Shown here in pieces: positions 1 through 9,450 of a stretch of DNA of 64,000 nt (position 1 is the stretch's first letter; the number at the start of each line of letters is the position of its first letter). The notes beneath the pieces were generated by a model, which saw only the letters and a program-made list of their open reading frames with translations, made no database searches and was not told the origin of the DNA. Source of the stretch: Megaustenia siamemsis (lineage: Eukaryota > Mollusca > Gastropoda > Stylommatophora > Ariophantidae); NCBI GenBank assembly GCA_032433765.1, contig JAVIAB010000159.1:53520972-53584971 (forward strand). Reading direction: 5' to 3'. A program made the translations under genes and the position numbers.

Positions 1-189
1 CTGCGCGGTTTCGCCTTATGTCTTTCGGCGTGTGCTAAGACTGCTACGATGGGAACTACAGTTACCTTTCTTTGTTTTGGAGATGTGATATTAATTCGTA
101 TGATTACGCTGGCACGGGCGGTTGAAAAAGTATGGATTTTAATTCGTTTGCAGTGATACCGGGGCCTTCCATAACCAAAGAACCAAAGT
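1..189 (+). repeat. Dispersed repeat, copy 1 (inverted partner at 3361-3560)
   Basis: Read in reverse complement, this segment aligns along its length with 3361-3560, with a few small gaps and roughly three quarters of bases matching. Shared landmarks are the CCGGGGCCTTCC block and the GGCGAAACC block. The inner end is a short (AACCAAA)-like tail at about 172-189. A third, 57-bp copy at 9309-9365 ends in the same tail, which suggests a retroposed 3' end rather than a DNA-transposon terminus. The left limit may lie outside the window. Confidence 0.6.
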
Positions 190-322
190 GAGAAAGAGAG
201 TTGATCGGAGTTATGTAGAACCAATTCTGACCTATGGAAGCGAATCATGGACAGTAGAAAAACAAATGAAAAGACGATTAGAGGCCACAGAGATGTGATT
301 TCTCAGAAGAATGTTGAAAGTT
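190..322 (+). mobile_element. RTE-like LINE family B, short C-terminal fragment
   Basis: The forward reading contains EPILTYGSESWTVEKQMKRR and then LEATEM, stop, FLRRMLKV. This is the post-RT region also seen at 4100-4835 and 57898-58479. The fragment stops abruptly at about 322 and is joined directly to a LINE of another family (A), so it is a relic cut at both ends. Confidence 0.7.
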
Positions 323-1545
323 ATACAGGTAAGAATTCAGAATAAAATCAATACTGAATTAGATGAGCAACAATTTGGATTCAGGAAAAACAGTAGCACA
401 AAAAAGCCATATTTAGCACGAGAACATTGATTGAAAAGTACATAGAAGTAAACAAACCAATATATGCCTGCTTCATAGGCTACACCAAAGCTTTCGATAG
501 AATACACCATAACCAACTTATAGACTGCCGAAAGGATATAAATCTAGACGACGCAGACATACGACTAATATGTAATTTGTACTGGGAGCAAACAGCAATA
601 ATAAGATATAACAAGGAGAACTCTACACCCATGGACGTAAAAAGAGGAGTAAGACAAGGATGCATCTTATCACCAAGCTTGTTCAATCTATACACTGAGC
701 AAATCTTTAAAAACATCTCAGAGATACCAGACCTAAACATTAATGGAAAAATAATCAATAACCTGAGATATGCTGATACTGTTCTACTAGCAGAAAATCC
801 TAAAGACCTACAACAATTACTTAATGAGATAAATATAACAAGCAAAAAATATGGACTGGAGATGAATATCAAAAAGACTAAAACTATGATCATAAACAAA
901 GAACATTCTCAAGACCTACAATTAAATATCACAGTTGAGGGAACACATCTGTAGACAGTCCAGAGCTACAACTACCTGGGACATACTATAACCAATGATG
1001 GAAAATGTAAAATTGAAATAAACAAAAGAATAGGAATGGCAAAAAGTAATTTTAATGCCATGAAAAATATACTAACAACAAAACAAATATCAGCAGGACT
1101 GGATGGCAAAATGTTACATCTTCTCAATATTCCTGTATGGTGCCGAAACATGAACATTAGACAAGAAAACAGAACAGAAAATTGAAGCCTTTGAAATGTG
1201 GATTTATAGAAGAATAGGTAGAATTGGATGGAAACAAAAGATAGCAAACGATGACGTTTTAAAACAAACAGAAAATAAAAGGAGAACTACTAAATACAAT
1301 TAAGACAAGACAAATGAAATTTTTGGGGAATGTTAAAAGACACAACAGCCTACTGAAAGTAATATTGGAAGGGAAAATACAAGGTAAAAGAGGCAGAGGC
1401 AGACCAAGACTAACATGGACGAGTAACATCAAAAGATGGACAAGTCAATCTATGACAGCCAGCACCATCAAAGCAAGAAACAGAGTAGAATGGCGATCCA
1501 TGGTAGCCAACCTTCGTTGCGGAGAGGGCACTCGATGATGATAGC
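323..1545 (+). mobile_element. RTE-like LINE family A, RT and 3' end, degenerate
   Basis: The reading frame at about 330-954 is a reverse transcriptase core. It shows QFGFRKNSST, then motif A-like TKAFDRI, then RGVRQGCILSPSLFNLY, then RYADTVLLAEN, where the catalytic YADD is changed to YADT. A stop at 953-955 and frameshifts separate it from the continuing post-RT region: NYLGHTITNDGKCKIE near 967, WIYRRIGRIGW near 1199, and the C-terminal frame 1314-1538 ending VANLRCGEGTR. The 3' end is followed by GATGATGAT, the short tail shared by families A-C. The endonuclease half is missing. It is non-functional. Confidence 0.85.
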
Positions 1546-1820
1546 TTGAGCCAATCATGGTGTCCATAGCCACCCCACTGGTGCAGGTGAAGAATCGACC
1601 GCCGAATGCAAATGAGTTCATTGCCATAACTAATTCAACCAGACGAACATGAGCTGGTGTGGGAATGGAATGATGGTTTCTCCCTTCCAGGAAAACTGGA
1701 GCGTCAACAGTCTATCAACAACACCAACAGTCTATGGGGAATAGAGGTATTGAGGGGGAGCAAATATCCAAAACAAAGAGAATTTAAGACTAACCAAAGC
1801 AGGGTAAGAAGATGGAGAAC

Positions 1821-2130
1821 GTGTTAAGGGCATTGTTAGTGTCCTTCACATAAGAGGAGAGGTTCTGGACAATAAGTTGTGAGACGCTGCCCTAGAAGAC
1901 CGAGACATAAACAATAGGAGAGACCGTGTTAAGGGCATTGTTAGTGCCCTTCACATAAGAGGAGAGGTTCTGGACAATAAGTTGTGAGACGCTGCCCTAG
2001 AAGACCGAGACATAAACAATAGGAGAGACCGTGTTAAGGGCATTGTTAGTGCCCTTCACATAAGAGGAGAGGTTCTGGACAATAAGTTGTGAGACGCTGC
2101 CCTAGAAGACCGAGACATAAACAATAGGAT
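1821..2130 (+). repeat. 105-bp tandem repeat, 3 copies
   Basis: Near-identical units begin at 1821, 1926 and 2031, landmark GTGTTAAGGGCATTGTTAGT. The period of 105 is divisible by three. The forward frame is open through each unit except for a single TGA, so a coding ancestry is possible but unproven. The high similarity implies recent amplification. It lies between two copies of LINE family A. Confidence 0.9.
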
Positions 2131-2261
2131 GGAAGCAGGCGGAGACTACAGGTCTACCGGAGCAGCTTTAGTTGATCAAGTTTTATTGATCTTAGGTGGC
2201 ATACGGAAGGAGGGTTTCCTAAGGCAGAATTAAGAATGCTGAAGTTGGTGGAATACAAATA

Positions 2262-2645
2262 AGTTGAAAAAAATGAAGCCTTTGAAATGTGGATTTATAG
2301 AAGAATAGGTAAAATTGGATGGAAAGAAAATAAAACAAACGATGAAGTTTCAAAACAAATAAAAATGAAAAGAGAGCTACTAAACACAATAAGAACAAGA
2401 CAGATGATTTGTTTGGGGCATGTTAAAAGACACAACAGCTTAATAAAAAATAATGTTGGAAGGGAAAATACAAGGTAAAAGAGGCAGAGTCAGACCAAGA
2501 CTAATATAGGCGAGTAACATCAAAAAGTGAACAAGTCAATCTATGACAATCTGCACCATCAAAGAAAGAGACAGAGTTGAATGGCGCTCCCTAGTAGACA
2601 AACTATGTCTTCGATGCAGAGACCGCAGTCGATGATGATGTTGAT
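2262..2645 (+). mobile_element. LINE family A, second 3' fragment
   Basis: The forward frame near 2287 reads WIYRRIGKIGW and GHVKRHNSL, then continues after frame changes into the same C-terminal region as 1314-1538. It ends with GATGATGATG near 2630. It is a second, independently 5'-truncated copy about 0.7 kb downstream of the first. Confidence 0.8.
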
Positions 2646-3360
2646 GAAGTTCTTGGCGCTAGAGAAGAAATCTTTAATTTTCGATGAAATCAGAGATGGT
2701 GGACTTGGCCTTCTTATTGTTCTTGACCGTGGGGTCAGTAGGTCAAGGTTTGTAAAATATGGTGCGGGAAAATTGGGAGTGATCTTCTAAATAGATTGAG
2801 GTTCTTACGTCACACCATTATGGCTCCCCACTAGCATGAACATCTGACATCTCGAGGGGGCATTAGCGAGGGCCATGCGTTCATCGAAGGAGGGATTAGA
2901 ACTGTGTCATCTCTGTGGGAGCAGCAAACTCCTGAAACATGTTGAAAATGTATTTGTCAATTGTGGTGTTATTTGTTGAATTATTGAATTATTGAATTGT
3001 TGAATCTGTGAATTGTTCAATTGTTGAATTGGCGAATTGTAGAATTGTTGAATTGGTGAATTATTAAATTGGTGAATTGTTTAATTGTTGAATTGAGTGA
3101 AGAAATGAATAAATAACAGGTAACAATGAACGTAAGCTCCGGAAACAAAGGCGTATCTTCACGTTTATTACAAACATTCAAGTGTTTTGTTTGGTATCAA
3201 ATAGTTTGTAAGTAATCGTGTGAGGTAATGTCATTAGGAGATGTAAACAAGCAAAACTAGAACAAATTCTTATATAATGGACTTTAAATATGTCCCTCTA
3301 TGATCTTTTATATAGTTGAAGGATAAATATACTTTTATTTCAAACATGTCACTAAAAAAG
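2646..3360. other. No gene seen; cryptic GAATTGTT-type simple repeat
   Basis: No frame with recognisable motifs is present. Between about 2975 and 3100 the sequence is an irregular low-complexity run built from GAATTGTT and GAATTGGT words. The rest is AT-rich and unremarkable. Confidence 0.5.
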
Positions 3361-3560
3361 CTTTGGTTCTTTGGTTATTTGGTTATGGAAGGCCCCGGTA
3401 TCACTGCAAACAAATTAAAATCCATAACTGCTCAATCGCCTGTGCCAGTGGAATCATCCAAATTACTAACTCATCTTCCAAACAAACAAAGGTAGCTTTA
3501 GTTCCCATCATAGCAGCATCTCAGCACACGTCAAAAAACATAAGGCGAAACCACGCAGAA
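3361..3560 (-). repeat. Dispersed repeat, copy 2, inverted relative to 1-189
   Basis: This starts with CTTTGGTTCTTTGGTTATTT, the reverse complement of the tail of copy 1, and continues through GGCCCCGGTATCACTG to GGCGAAACCACGCAG. The two copies point towards each other across about 3.2 kb of LINE debris. They are either two opposite insertions of one retroposon or long terminal inverted repeats; the AACCAAA tail favours the first. Confidence 0.65.
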
Positions 3561-4095
3561 AGTGAACGCAGCCAACAGTTCCCTGCCATACGATATCATC
3601 ATTCATCGTAAACAATTGGAATATCAAAACATGATCAAAACGGATGAAACACACAGTTCACGGTGTGCACAGAGCACCTAACTCAGTAGCTCCTGCAACA
3701 AGCGGCACTTTGAAAATGAGGAAACTGCAACAAGGAACACTTTCAGACCTACTCTTCAATGATCCCTGACGCCTATCCACCATATTGACCGGAAGTTCAC
3801 GTTCTCCTGAAAATGATGATCGTCATATTTTTTAAAAAATGTATAGCGCTTGATGATGTTAGGACATCGTTTTTGACTCCAGTTTCGAACATATAAAACA
3901 CAGTCGTCGAATTATCCCCGTCGCACATCAAACAACAGACCGTATGATTAGCGTGTTGACGGACTAGGAAAATACGATAAGCTATAAAAAAACCTATTCT
4001 GTCCTACGACAAATATACCATATACATGGAACAAGAGAAATAGAGGCAGTTTGTTCAAAGTAGTAGCCACGATGTGTGGCACTCAGGATTTTTAT
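3561..4095. other. No feature recognised
   Basis: AT-rich sequence without an open frame showing family motifs, tandem repeat or RNA gene signature on either strand. Confidence 0.4.
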
Positions 4096-4836
4096 TTCAC
4101 ATCAACATCATCATCATGTGCCATACCGGTTAGCGTAGGCGATCATGTCCTTCCAAAATCTTCTATCTACAGTGCATCGTATCAGTTCTGTTGTTGATTG
4201 TTTTCCATGCAATGACACCAAGCTATCCAGTATTTTTTCTCTTTGTCGTCCGCGATCTCCCTTTCCTTTTATTTTGCCAGTTGTAACCAAGTAATCCAAC
4301 TTTCCTCTTCTCATGATGTGCCAGAAAAATGTTGATTGTTTCTTTCTGATGTTTTTTAGGAGATGTCTTTTTGTGTTGGCCTCTCTGAGAACTTCCTCAT
4401 TGGTCTTTTTAGCTGTCCAGGGAACTTTCAACATTCTTCTGAGAAATCCCATCTCTGTGGCCTCTAATAGTCTTTTCACCTGTCTGTCTACTGTCCATGA
4501 TTCGCTTCCATAGGTCAGATTGGTTCGATATAGCACCGATGAACTTTCTTTCTCATTTATATTGACATAGATTTGTTACATAAGATATTTTTCGTTTTCT
4601 GAAATGCTTTTTTGGCCTGAGCTATTCTGCTTTTTATTTCTGTTGTGCATCGCCCATTTGATGTTATTATTGTGCCCAAGTATTTGACGCGTTGCACTTG
4701 TTTCAAATTTGATTTGTTTATTTCACACCCGATAAAAAACAATCCTTTCTGTCTTCCGCGGGTTTTGAACACCCTACGTCGGCTTTTCACCGAACTGATC
4801 AGTGATTTTGACCAAACGAAAGAAAAATTCAATGCA
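4096..4836 (-). mobile_element. RTE-like LINE family B, 3' end, reverse strand
   Basis: Reading leftward, 4832-4557 encodes VKYLGTIITSNGRCTTEIK and AFQKTKNILCNKSMSI. After a one-base frameshift near 4540, 4536-4114 encodes YGSESWTVDRQ, MLKVPWTAKKTNEEVL, FFWHIMRRGKLDYLVTTGKI and a C-terminus at MIAYANRYGT. Beyond the stop lies a GATGATGATG tail. The RT core is absent, so the copy is 5'-truncated. Confidence 0.85.
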
Positions 4837-4879
4837 TTTCAAACATTTCACTATTTAAAAAGTATCTGTGAAGGGAGCA

Positions 4880-5122
4880 GTCCACTATAAAGTGTCACAA
4901 ATCAAAATTGTTCACGTTGTCTGTCAAATTTGTTTCCTGAGCTACGACAAGTCTTCTAGAACTGCTCACAATTTATTCTTTTCATTATGAACATGAATGA
5001 GTTTACTAAGACAAGAAATACAATACAACCAAGGATGGTATTGCTATAATAATAATACAACAATGATGAATCTTCGCACTTTTCATATTCAGATCACATT
5101 GAACTTTAAAAAAGCGAAACAG
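4880..5122 (+). repeat. Left arm of a ~240-bp inverted repeat around a minisatellite
   Basis: The arm starts at CACTATAAAGTG (near 4883) and runs to the edge of the 21-bp array. Its reverse complement is recognisable with gaps across 5498-5741. Matching blocks include CAGATCACATTGAACTTTAA against a right-arm equivalent with two differences, and the outer CACTATAAAGTG block in both. Identity is roughly 65-75 percent by eye. Confidence 0.7.
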
Positions 5123-5139
5123 TTAGCAAAATATTTAAA

Positions 5140-5482
5140 TGGGAAATATAATGGAACAAATACTAAATATAATGGAACAAATACTAAATATAATGGAATA
5201 AATACTAAACATAATGGAACAAATACTAAATATAATGGAACGAATACTAAATATAATGGAATACATACTAAATATAATGGAACAAATACTAAATATGATG
5301 GAACAAATACTAAATATAATTGAACAAATACTAAATATAATGGAACAAATACTAAATATGATGGAACAAATACTAAATATAATGGAACAAATACTAAATA
5401 TGATGGAACAAATACTAAATATAATGGAACAAATACTAAATATAATGGAACAAATACTAAATATGATGGAACAAATACTAAT
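5140..5482 (+). repeat. 21-bp minisatellite, about 16 copies
   Basis: The unit is built from AATGGAACAAATACTAAATAT with substitutions such as AATATGATGG and one TTGAAC variant. Because 21 is a multiple of three, several frames on both strands stay open and give seven-residue repeats. I treat these as by-products, not genes. The array is the core between the inverted arms 4880-5122 and 5498-5741. Confidence 0.95.
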
Positions 5483-5497
5483 AGAAAAGACGGTTCT

Positions 5498-5741
5498 TCT
5501 CTTTACTTTAAAGTCCAATGTGATCTAAATAAGAAAAGTGAGAGACTTCATCAATCTTGTTTTGTTATATCAATAACGTCTTTAATTGTGCTGTATTGAT
5601 TGCCTTAGAAAAAGTTATGAACATACAACAAGAGAAAATATTGCAAGCAGTTTTTTCTGAAGATTGTCATATCGCAGGAAAAAACATAAGACAGATGAGG
5701 TGTAACATACTGAATGTGAACACTTTATAGTGAGCAAGTGG
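5498..5741 (-). repeat. Right arm of the inverted repeat around the 21-bp array
   Basis: This is the reverse complement of the left arm at 4880-5122, ending outward in CACTTTATAGTG. Together arm-array-arm forms a palindromic unit of about 860 bp resembling a terminal-inverted-repeat mini-element with a tandem-repeat core. No matching direct repeat immediately outside the arms could be fixed by eye. Confidence 0.7.
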
Positions 5742-5817
5742 TTCGTTGTAATAAACAATCCTTCAAAGTTAAACTGCTCTTTAGTGGATTATTTCCCCAC
5801 TGACATTTATTAAACAG

Positions 5818-6139
5818 GGGGCCTCGGTAGCCTAGTTGGGAAAACCACACGACCGGACTACCGACGTTCGGACAAGCCGTGTTCGATTCCCGCTGGGAGC
5901 AGTGTGAATTGTACTCGTGGTTGGAAAAAAAAATACCCCCACGGGCGACCCAGCCATTGGCAGAAATGGGTACAAGGGTATTACCCGGTGATGGTGAGGA
6001 ATGTCGCCTCGCATCTGAGTTTCGATGCTTGAGGCGACACTACACAGAAATCTCCGAACATTTCTGGATAGGCGGCCGAGCACATATGGGTGGAAACTCG
6101 CGTGCTAAGACGCCGATTCAAGTCTCGTACTTTACCTTT
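5818..6139 (+). mobile_element. tRNA-derived SINE family 1, complete copy with 13-bp TSD
   Basis: The head carries a pol III A-box-like TAGCCTAGTTGG near 5828 and a B box GTTCGATTCC near 5881. The body is shared with 42501-42733 and 55814-56146. A second B-box-like CGATTCAAGTCTCG lies near the 3' end, followed by a TTTACCTTTA tail. The element is bracketed by the perfect direct repeat ATTTATTAAACAG (5805-5817 and 6140-6152), the mark of LINE-mediated retroposition. Confidence 0.93.
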
Positions 6140-6152
6140 ATTTATTAAACAG

Positions 6153-6711
6153 TGAAATGTTTGATTGCAATAGCAGGCTATTTTTTCTTCACCTGTAGCA
6201 AAGTTCCTGGTTTACCTACCTCTACTGCCATTACCTCACAAGAGATCACTTACAGACAAATTAATACTAAACAAAATACTTTATTTTGTTCAAATGAACA
6301 TGACCATATGACTTTGGTTGGGCAGCTTACTCTTTGTTTCACTTTTGTTTTTCATTTCTTCCCTCAATTCATCAATCCAACAATGCACACAAAAAAAAAA
6401 AAAAACAATCGACTTGTTTGGGCTCTCTGTATCTTTAACATTTACAGCCATGCACATTAAGCCATGTACTTCCTGGCCAGCACAGTTTAGGTCCGCACAG
6501 ATTAAGCAATGATTGTAGGTGTCTTCAACGATATACACTGATTTGTAGGTCAGTGTCCAGGGTTTAGTAATCAAACTCTCATTAATTGAAGTGTGTACAC
6601 GTGCACTGTGTAAGTGTTTTAGTAAAGTCTAGAGATTGGCAACCGTCAGAAAGAAGGAATGAATAAATGGGCGTCTTACATGTAACAAGAAACATTAAAG
6701 CTGAAGGTAAT
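6153..6711. other. No gene seen; A13 run near 6390
   Basis: Low-complexity AT-rich sequence with an A-run at about 6390-6404. The open frames here overlap one another on opposite strands and show no family motifs. Confidence 0.4.
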
Positions 6712-6719
6712 ATACAAAC

Positions 6720-7512
6720 CAGTGACGTATTCTCTATGTTACCGCAGCTACCGCCGGTAGCCTTGAAAATATTAACGAATTACAAAGGGAAATGATAATT
6801 TACTATAATTTTAAAATAATTATATTACAAATTTTCTAATATTCTATTACACATTTTGTAGGCCAATATGATTTATTTGCTTTGATTTGCATTTATTAAA
6901 GCTATGTTTTCTTTTGGACACTATAACGTCTGTGAATGTAGCTGAAACTATCATACGATATTACATGATACCGCTAGTAAGTAGCGGTACATTTCTCATC
7001 TCTCGACACTAATAAATAAACGACCTTGACATTAAAAACAGGCAGTGAAATTGAACGGCAGTTTCTTGTGTTATTTTCATTTCTAGCCAATTAGAAGCGT
7101 TAGAAAGTGAAAGTGAAACTATTTCTGATTACAGGAACTTCCTAACCTATGTATAACTGCGTTATGAGCTTCAGCATATGTAGAAATAACATTTCTGCTC
7201 TCAAGAGAATCAAATCTTATTGTTGCTCAACTCAGACGCAAGAACGCTTATCTGGTTTCACAATAATGCCCTTTCAGAAATCATTCCTTCAGAAACTTAG
7301 AAACCAACCCAACAGTACTTTCAATGACAAAATCATCGAGCCATTTTCGTCCCAAACAAGACGTATAGAATTTACATATAAATAAGTAAGTAATTTAAAA
7401 TGTAGTGAAGTCATTAGCAAATATTTCTTGATGTTAACCTACTGAAAATAATGTATGTGTTTATTTATTATGTCAGCGGTAGCCCAGACCTCAAAACCAG
7501 TATACGCCACTG
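6720..7512 (+). mobile_element. hAT-type non-autonomous element with 8-bp TSD
   Basis: The ends are CAGTGACGTAT (left) and, in reverse complement, CAGTGGCGTAT (right), a common hAT terminus. The flanking octamer ATACAAAC is perfectly duplicated at 6712-6719 and 7513-7520. Subterminal GGTAGC/GCTACC motifs lie near both ends, and an imperfect hairpin CCGCTAGTAAGTAGCGG lies at about 6970. The interior holds only the last part of a hAT transposase (see 7077-7385), so this is an internal-deletion derivative of about 0.8 kb. Confidence 0.9.
7077..7385 (+). pseudogene. hAT transposase C-terminal remnant
   Basis: The forward frame at 7149-7385 reads NISALKRIKSYCCSTQTQER and then RLSGF, ending RRIEFTYK, stop. 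This resembles the C-terminal dimerisation region of hAT transposases (LKRIKxYLRSTxxQERLxxLAL, ending close to a basic-aromatic tail). An upstream piece, LEALESESETISDYRNF, is in another frame. Neither the zinc finger nor the catalytic core is present. Confidence 0.6.
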
Positions 7513-7520
7513 ATACAAAC

Positions 7521-8741
7521 AATCATTTACCCAACCAACTGGCGCATTTAATCATGTTTCTAGTCAGCTTTGTCCTCAAACGTAATCATCAAACATGCTT
7601 TCGATGTGTCGTGTAGAAACAAATAATATAATTAATAATATGGACGTTGCAGCAAGGTTCAGCTATAGCATTGCCGCTTTGTTGTGTAAGCGTGTGTCCT
7701 GTTTTTATTTCTCTAGTGCTGTGCCGAGTGTCGTTGCCCACACTACGTAATCGAGGAACCCGGGGGGGGGGGAGTCTAGTCACAGAAACCCATCACGTGG
7801 ATAGACATCATGGGTGTGCTCGAAAATGGGTTACCCGGCGACGATTTGCGTCTATTTCTCTTGGAGTTAATTACGAGTGAATATAACAGAGCACCTATTT
7901 TTGTAACTCCAAAGATAATCAAGAAAACTGAATCAATCGACTTACAGAATTTGTGAATTAGCTCACTCTATCCTGGGATTAAAAAAATAGAACATTTAAT
8001 GATCTGACAGGAAGAACGTCAATGAATTTCCACCCAGTGATCGGAAGTTGCTCTCTTGACTGTTGTGTATATGTCGGTCACAGAATATTCTCCTGTATCT
8101 GTACAGCGATCAATGATGTCCACTTGGATGAACTTATACAAAGCCCTATCTTTCGAAACCCTCATCAGGGCCAAGCTACGTCAAATGGACGTGCGTGTAA
8201 TTTAGATGTTCAAGTGAGTCGTGTGGGTAAACGTCATCAGACGGAAGATGCGATCTTCAGCATGGTCCTAATCAGACAACAAGACAACAGACAATAAGAG
8301 ATCTATAACCTAACTGCGAACTGTCACACGCATCGGATATAATTTTAGACTACAAGTTTAGTGTGACCAAACAAACAGAGAAGAATGACGTTAAATATGA
8401 AGAGGGCACAACGAGGATAGGATATACATCAGAGTCTGTGTATGAAAAACATTCCAAAAGATGGTCAGAATATCGGTTAAGACTGTAAAAAAAACCCAGT
8501 AAATGTCATTAGAATATATGACATAGAGAGAACAGACAAGGCTTAGGCGAATGAATATCCCAAAGCGGGTTCTAGCAAACATATTCAGAGCCAACAATGT
8601 AAGGAAGAGTTAGAGAAAACTATGAGCATCATATTTGTGTAATGAAGGACGATTTAATTGAAATTCACCGCGTGGACAAATGGACAATAACAAGAGCTCA
8701 ACTATCATGTGCCATTGAGAGATAGAGGGAAACAGGGAACC
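7521..8741. other. No feature recognised; G12 run near 7760
   Basis: A run of about twelve G follows CCC at about 7758-7772. Otherwise I see no repeats and no frames with identifiable motifs. The longest forward frames (7647-7880, 8022-8297) have no family signature. Confidence 0.4.
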
Positions 8742-8754
8742 AGTGTGTGTAACA

Positions 8755-9222
8755 TCATCATCATCATCATCATCAGCAAGTACCGGGCCCGCTGGCGTAG
8801 GTGCTCATGTCTCTCCACAACTTTCGATCTCGACAGCTATTTATCATTTCTGTTGTTGACCTTCTGCCAAGCCATTCTCTTAAGCTGCCTGTTATTTTTT
8901 CTCTTTGCTTCACTCTATCTCTTCGTCCCTCATTTTTTCCAGTTGTTACAATATATTCCAGTTGTTGTCTTCTCATTACATGGCCAAAAAATGATGATTG
9001 TTTCTTCCAAATATTGGAAATTTGCTCACTTTTAGCTTTGACCTCTACCAGAACATCTTCACTACTCTTCTTAGCTGTCCATGGTACTCTCAATATTCTT
9101 CTATAAAACCACATTTGTACAGACTCCAGTGATTTTCTTGTCTGTTGTCCTATTGTCCATGATTCGCATCCATATTTAACATAACTGGCTTTACGTAATA
9201 TTTAAGAACTCTTTTTCAAGTT
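8755..9222 (-). mobile_element. RTE-like LINE family C, 5'-truncated insertion with 13-bp TSD
   Basis: The reverse strand reads MWFYRRILRVPWTAKKSSED, FFGHVMRRQQLEYIVTTGK and KLWRDMSTYASGPGT, then a (GAT)n tail (8755-8775 on the reverse strand). The direct repeat AGTGTGTGTAACA occurs at 8742-8754 and 9223-9235, exactly bracketing the fragment. This is a clean target-primed insertion that kept only the last ~450 bp. The frame breaks upstream of WFYRR, so it is dead. Confidence 0.92.
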
Positions 9223-9308
9223 AGTGTGTGTAACAACCGAACTGCTATAATCAACTATAGGAAGAAACAGGGAACTAGTGTGTGTAACAACATGATGTGT
9301 TAGATTTT

Positions 9309-9365
9309 ATGAATTTTAATTCGTTTGCATTGATACCGGGGCCTTCCATAACCAAATAACCAAAT
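9309..9365 (+). repeat. Dispersed repeat, copy 3 (57 bp)
   Basis: This reproduces the inner end of the repeat at 1-189: TTTAATTCGTTTGCA, CCGGGGCCTTCCATAACC, then AAATAACCAAAT. Being 5'-truncated with an intact tail, it argues that the family is a retroposon. The flanks on both sides contain AACAACCGAACTG (near 9232 and 9376), a local duplication. Confidence 0.7.
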
Positions 9366-9450
9366 GTTAAAAAGTTAACAACCGAACTGATATATTCAAC
9401 TGTAGAGAGAGAATGTTGTGGAGAAACATGATCACCGAAACCAGCAGAAG

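Noticed and set aside
4880..4895. CACTA-superfamily transposon end
   Set aside because: The arm begins with CACTA, but the three bases outside the two arms do not match (GTC versus AGC) and no transposase is present.
5135..5528. Long open frames on both strands through the 21-bp repeat
   Set aside because: Seven-residue repeats in several frames at once; a product of a period divisible by three.
5818..5895. Functional tRNA gene at the SINE head
   Set aside because: It has A- and B-box-like motifs but no convincing cloverleaf, and it is attached to a repeated body flanked by TSDs. The same holds for heads at 11283, 23868-23943, 53410-53476, 55814 and 60771.
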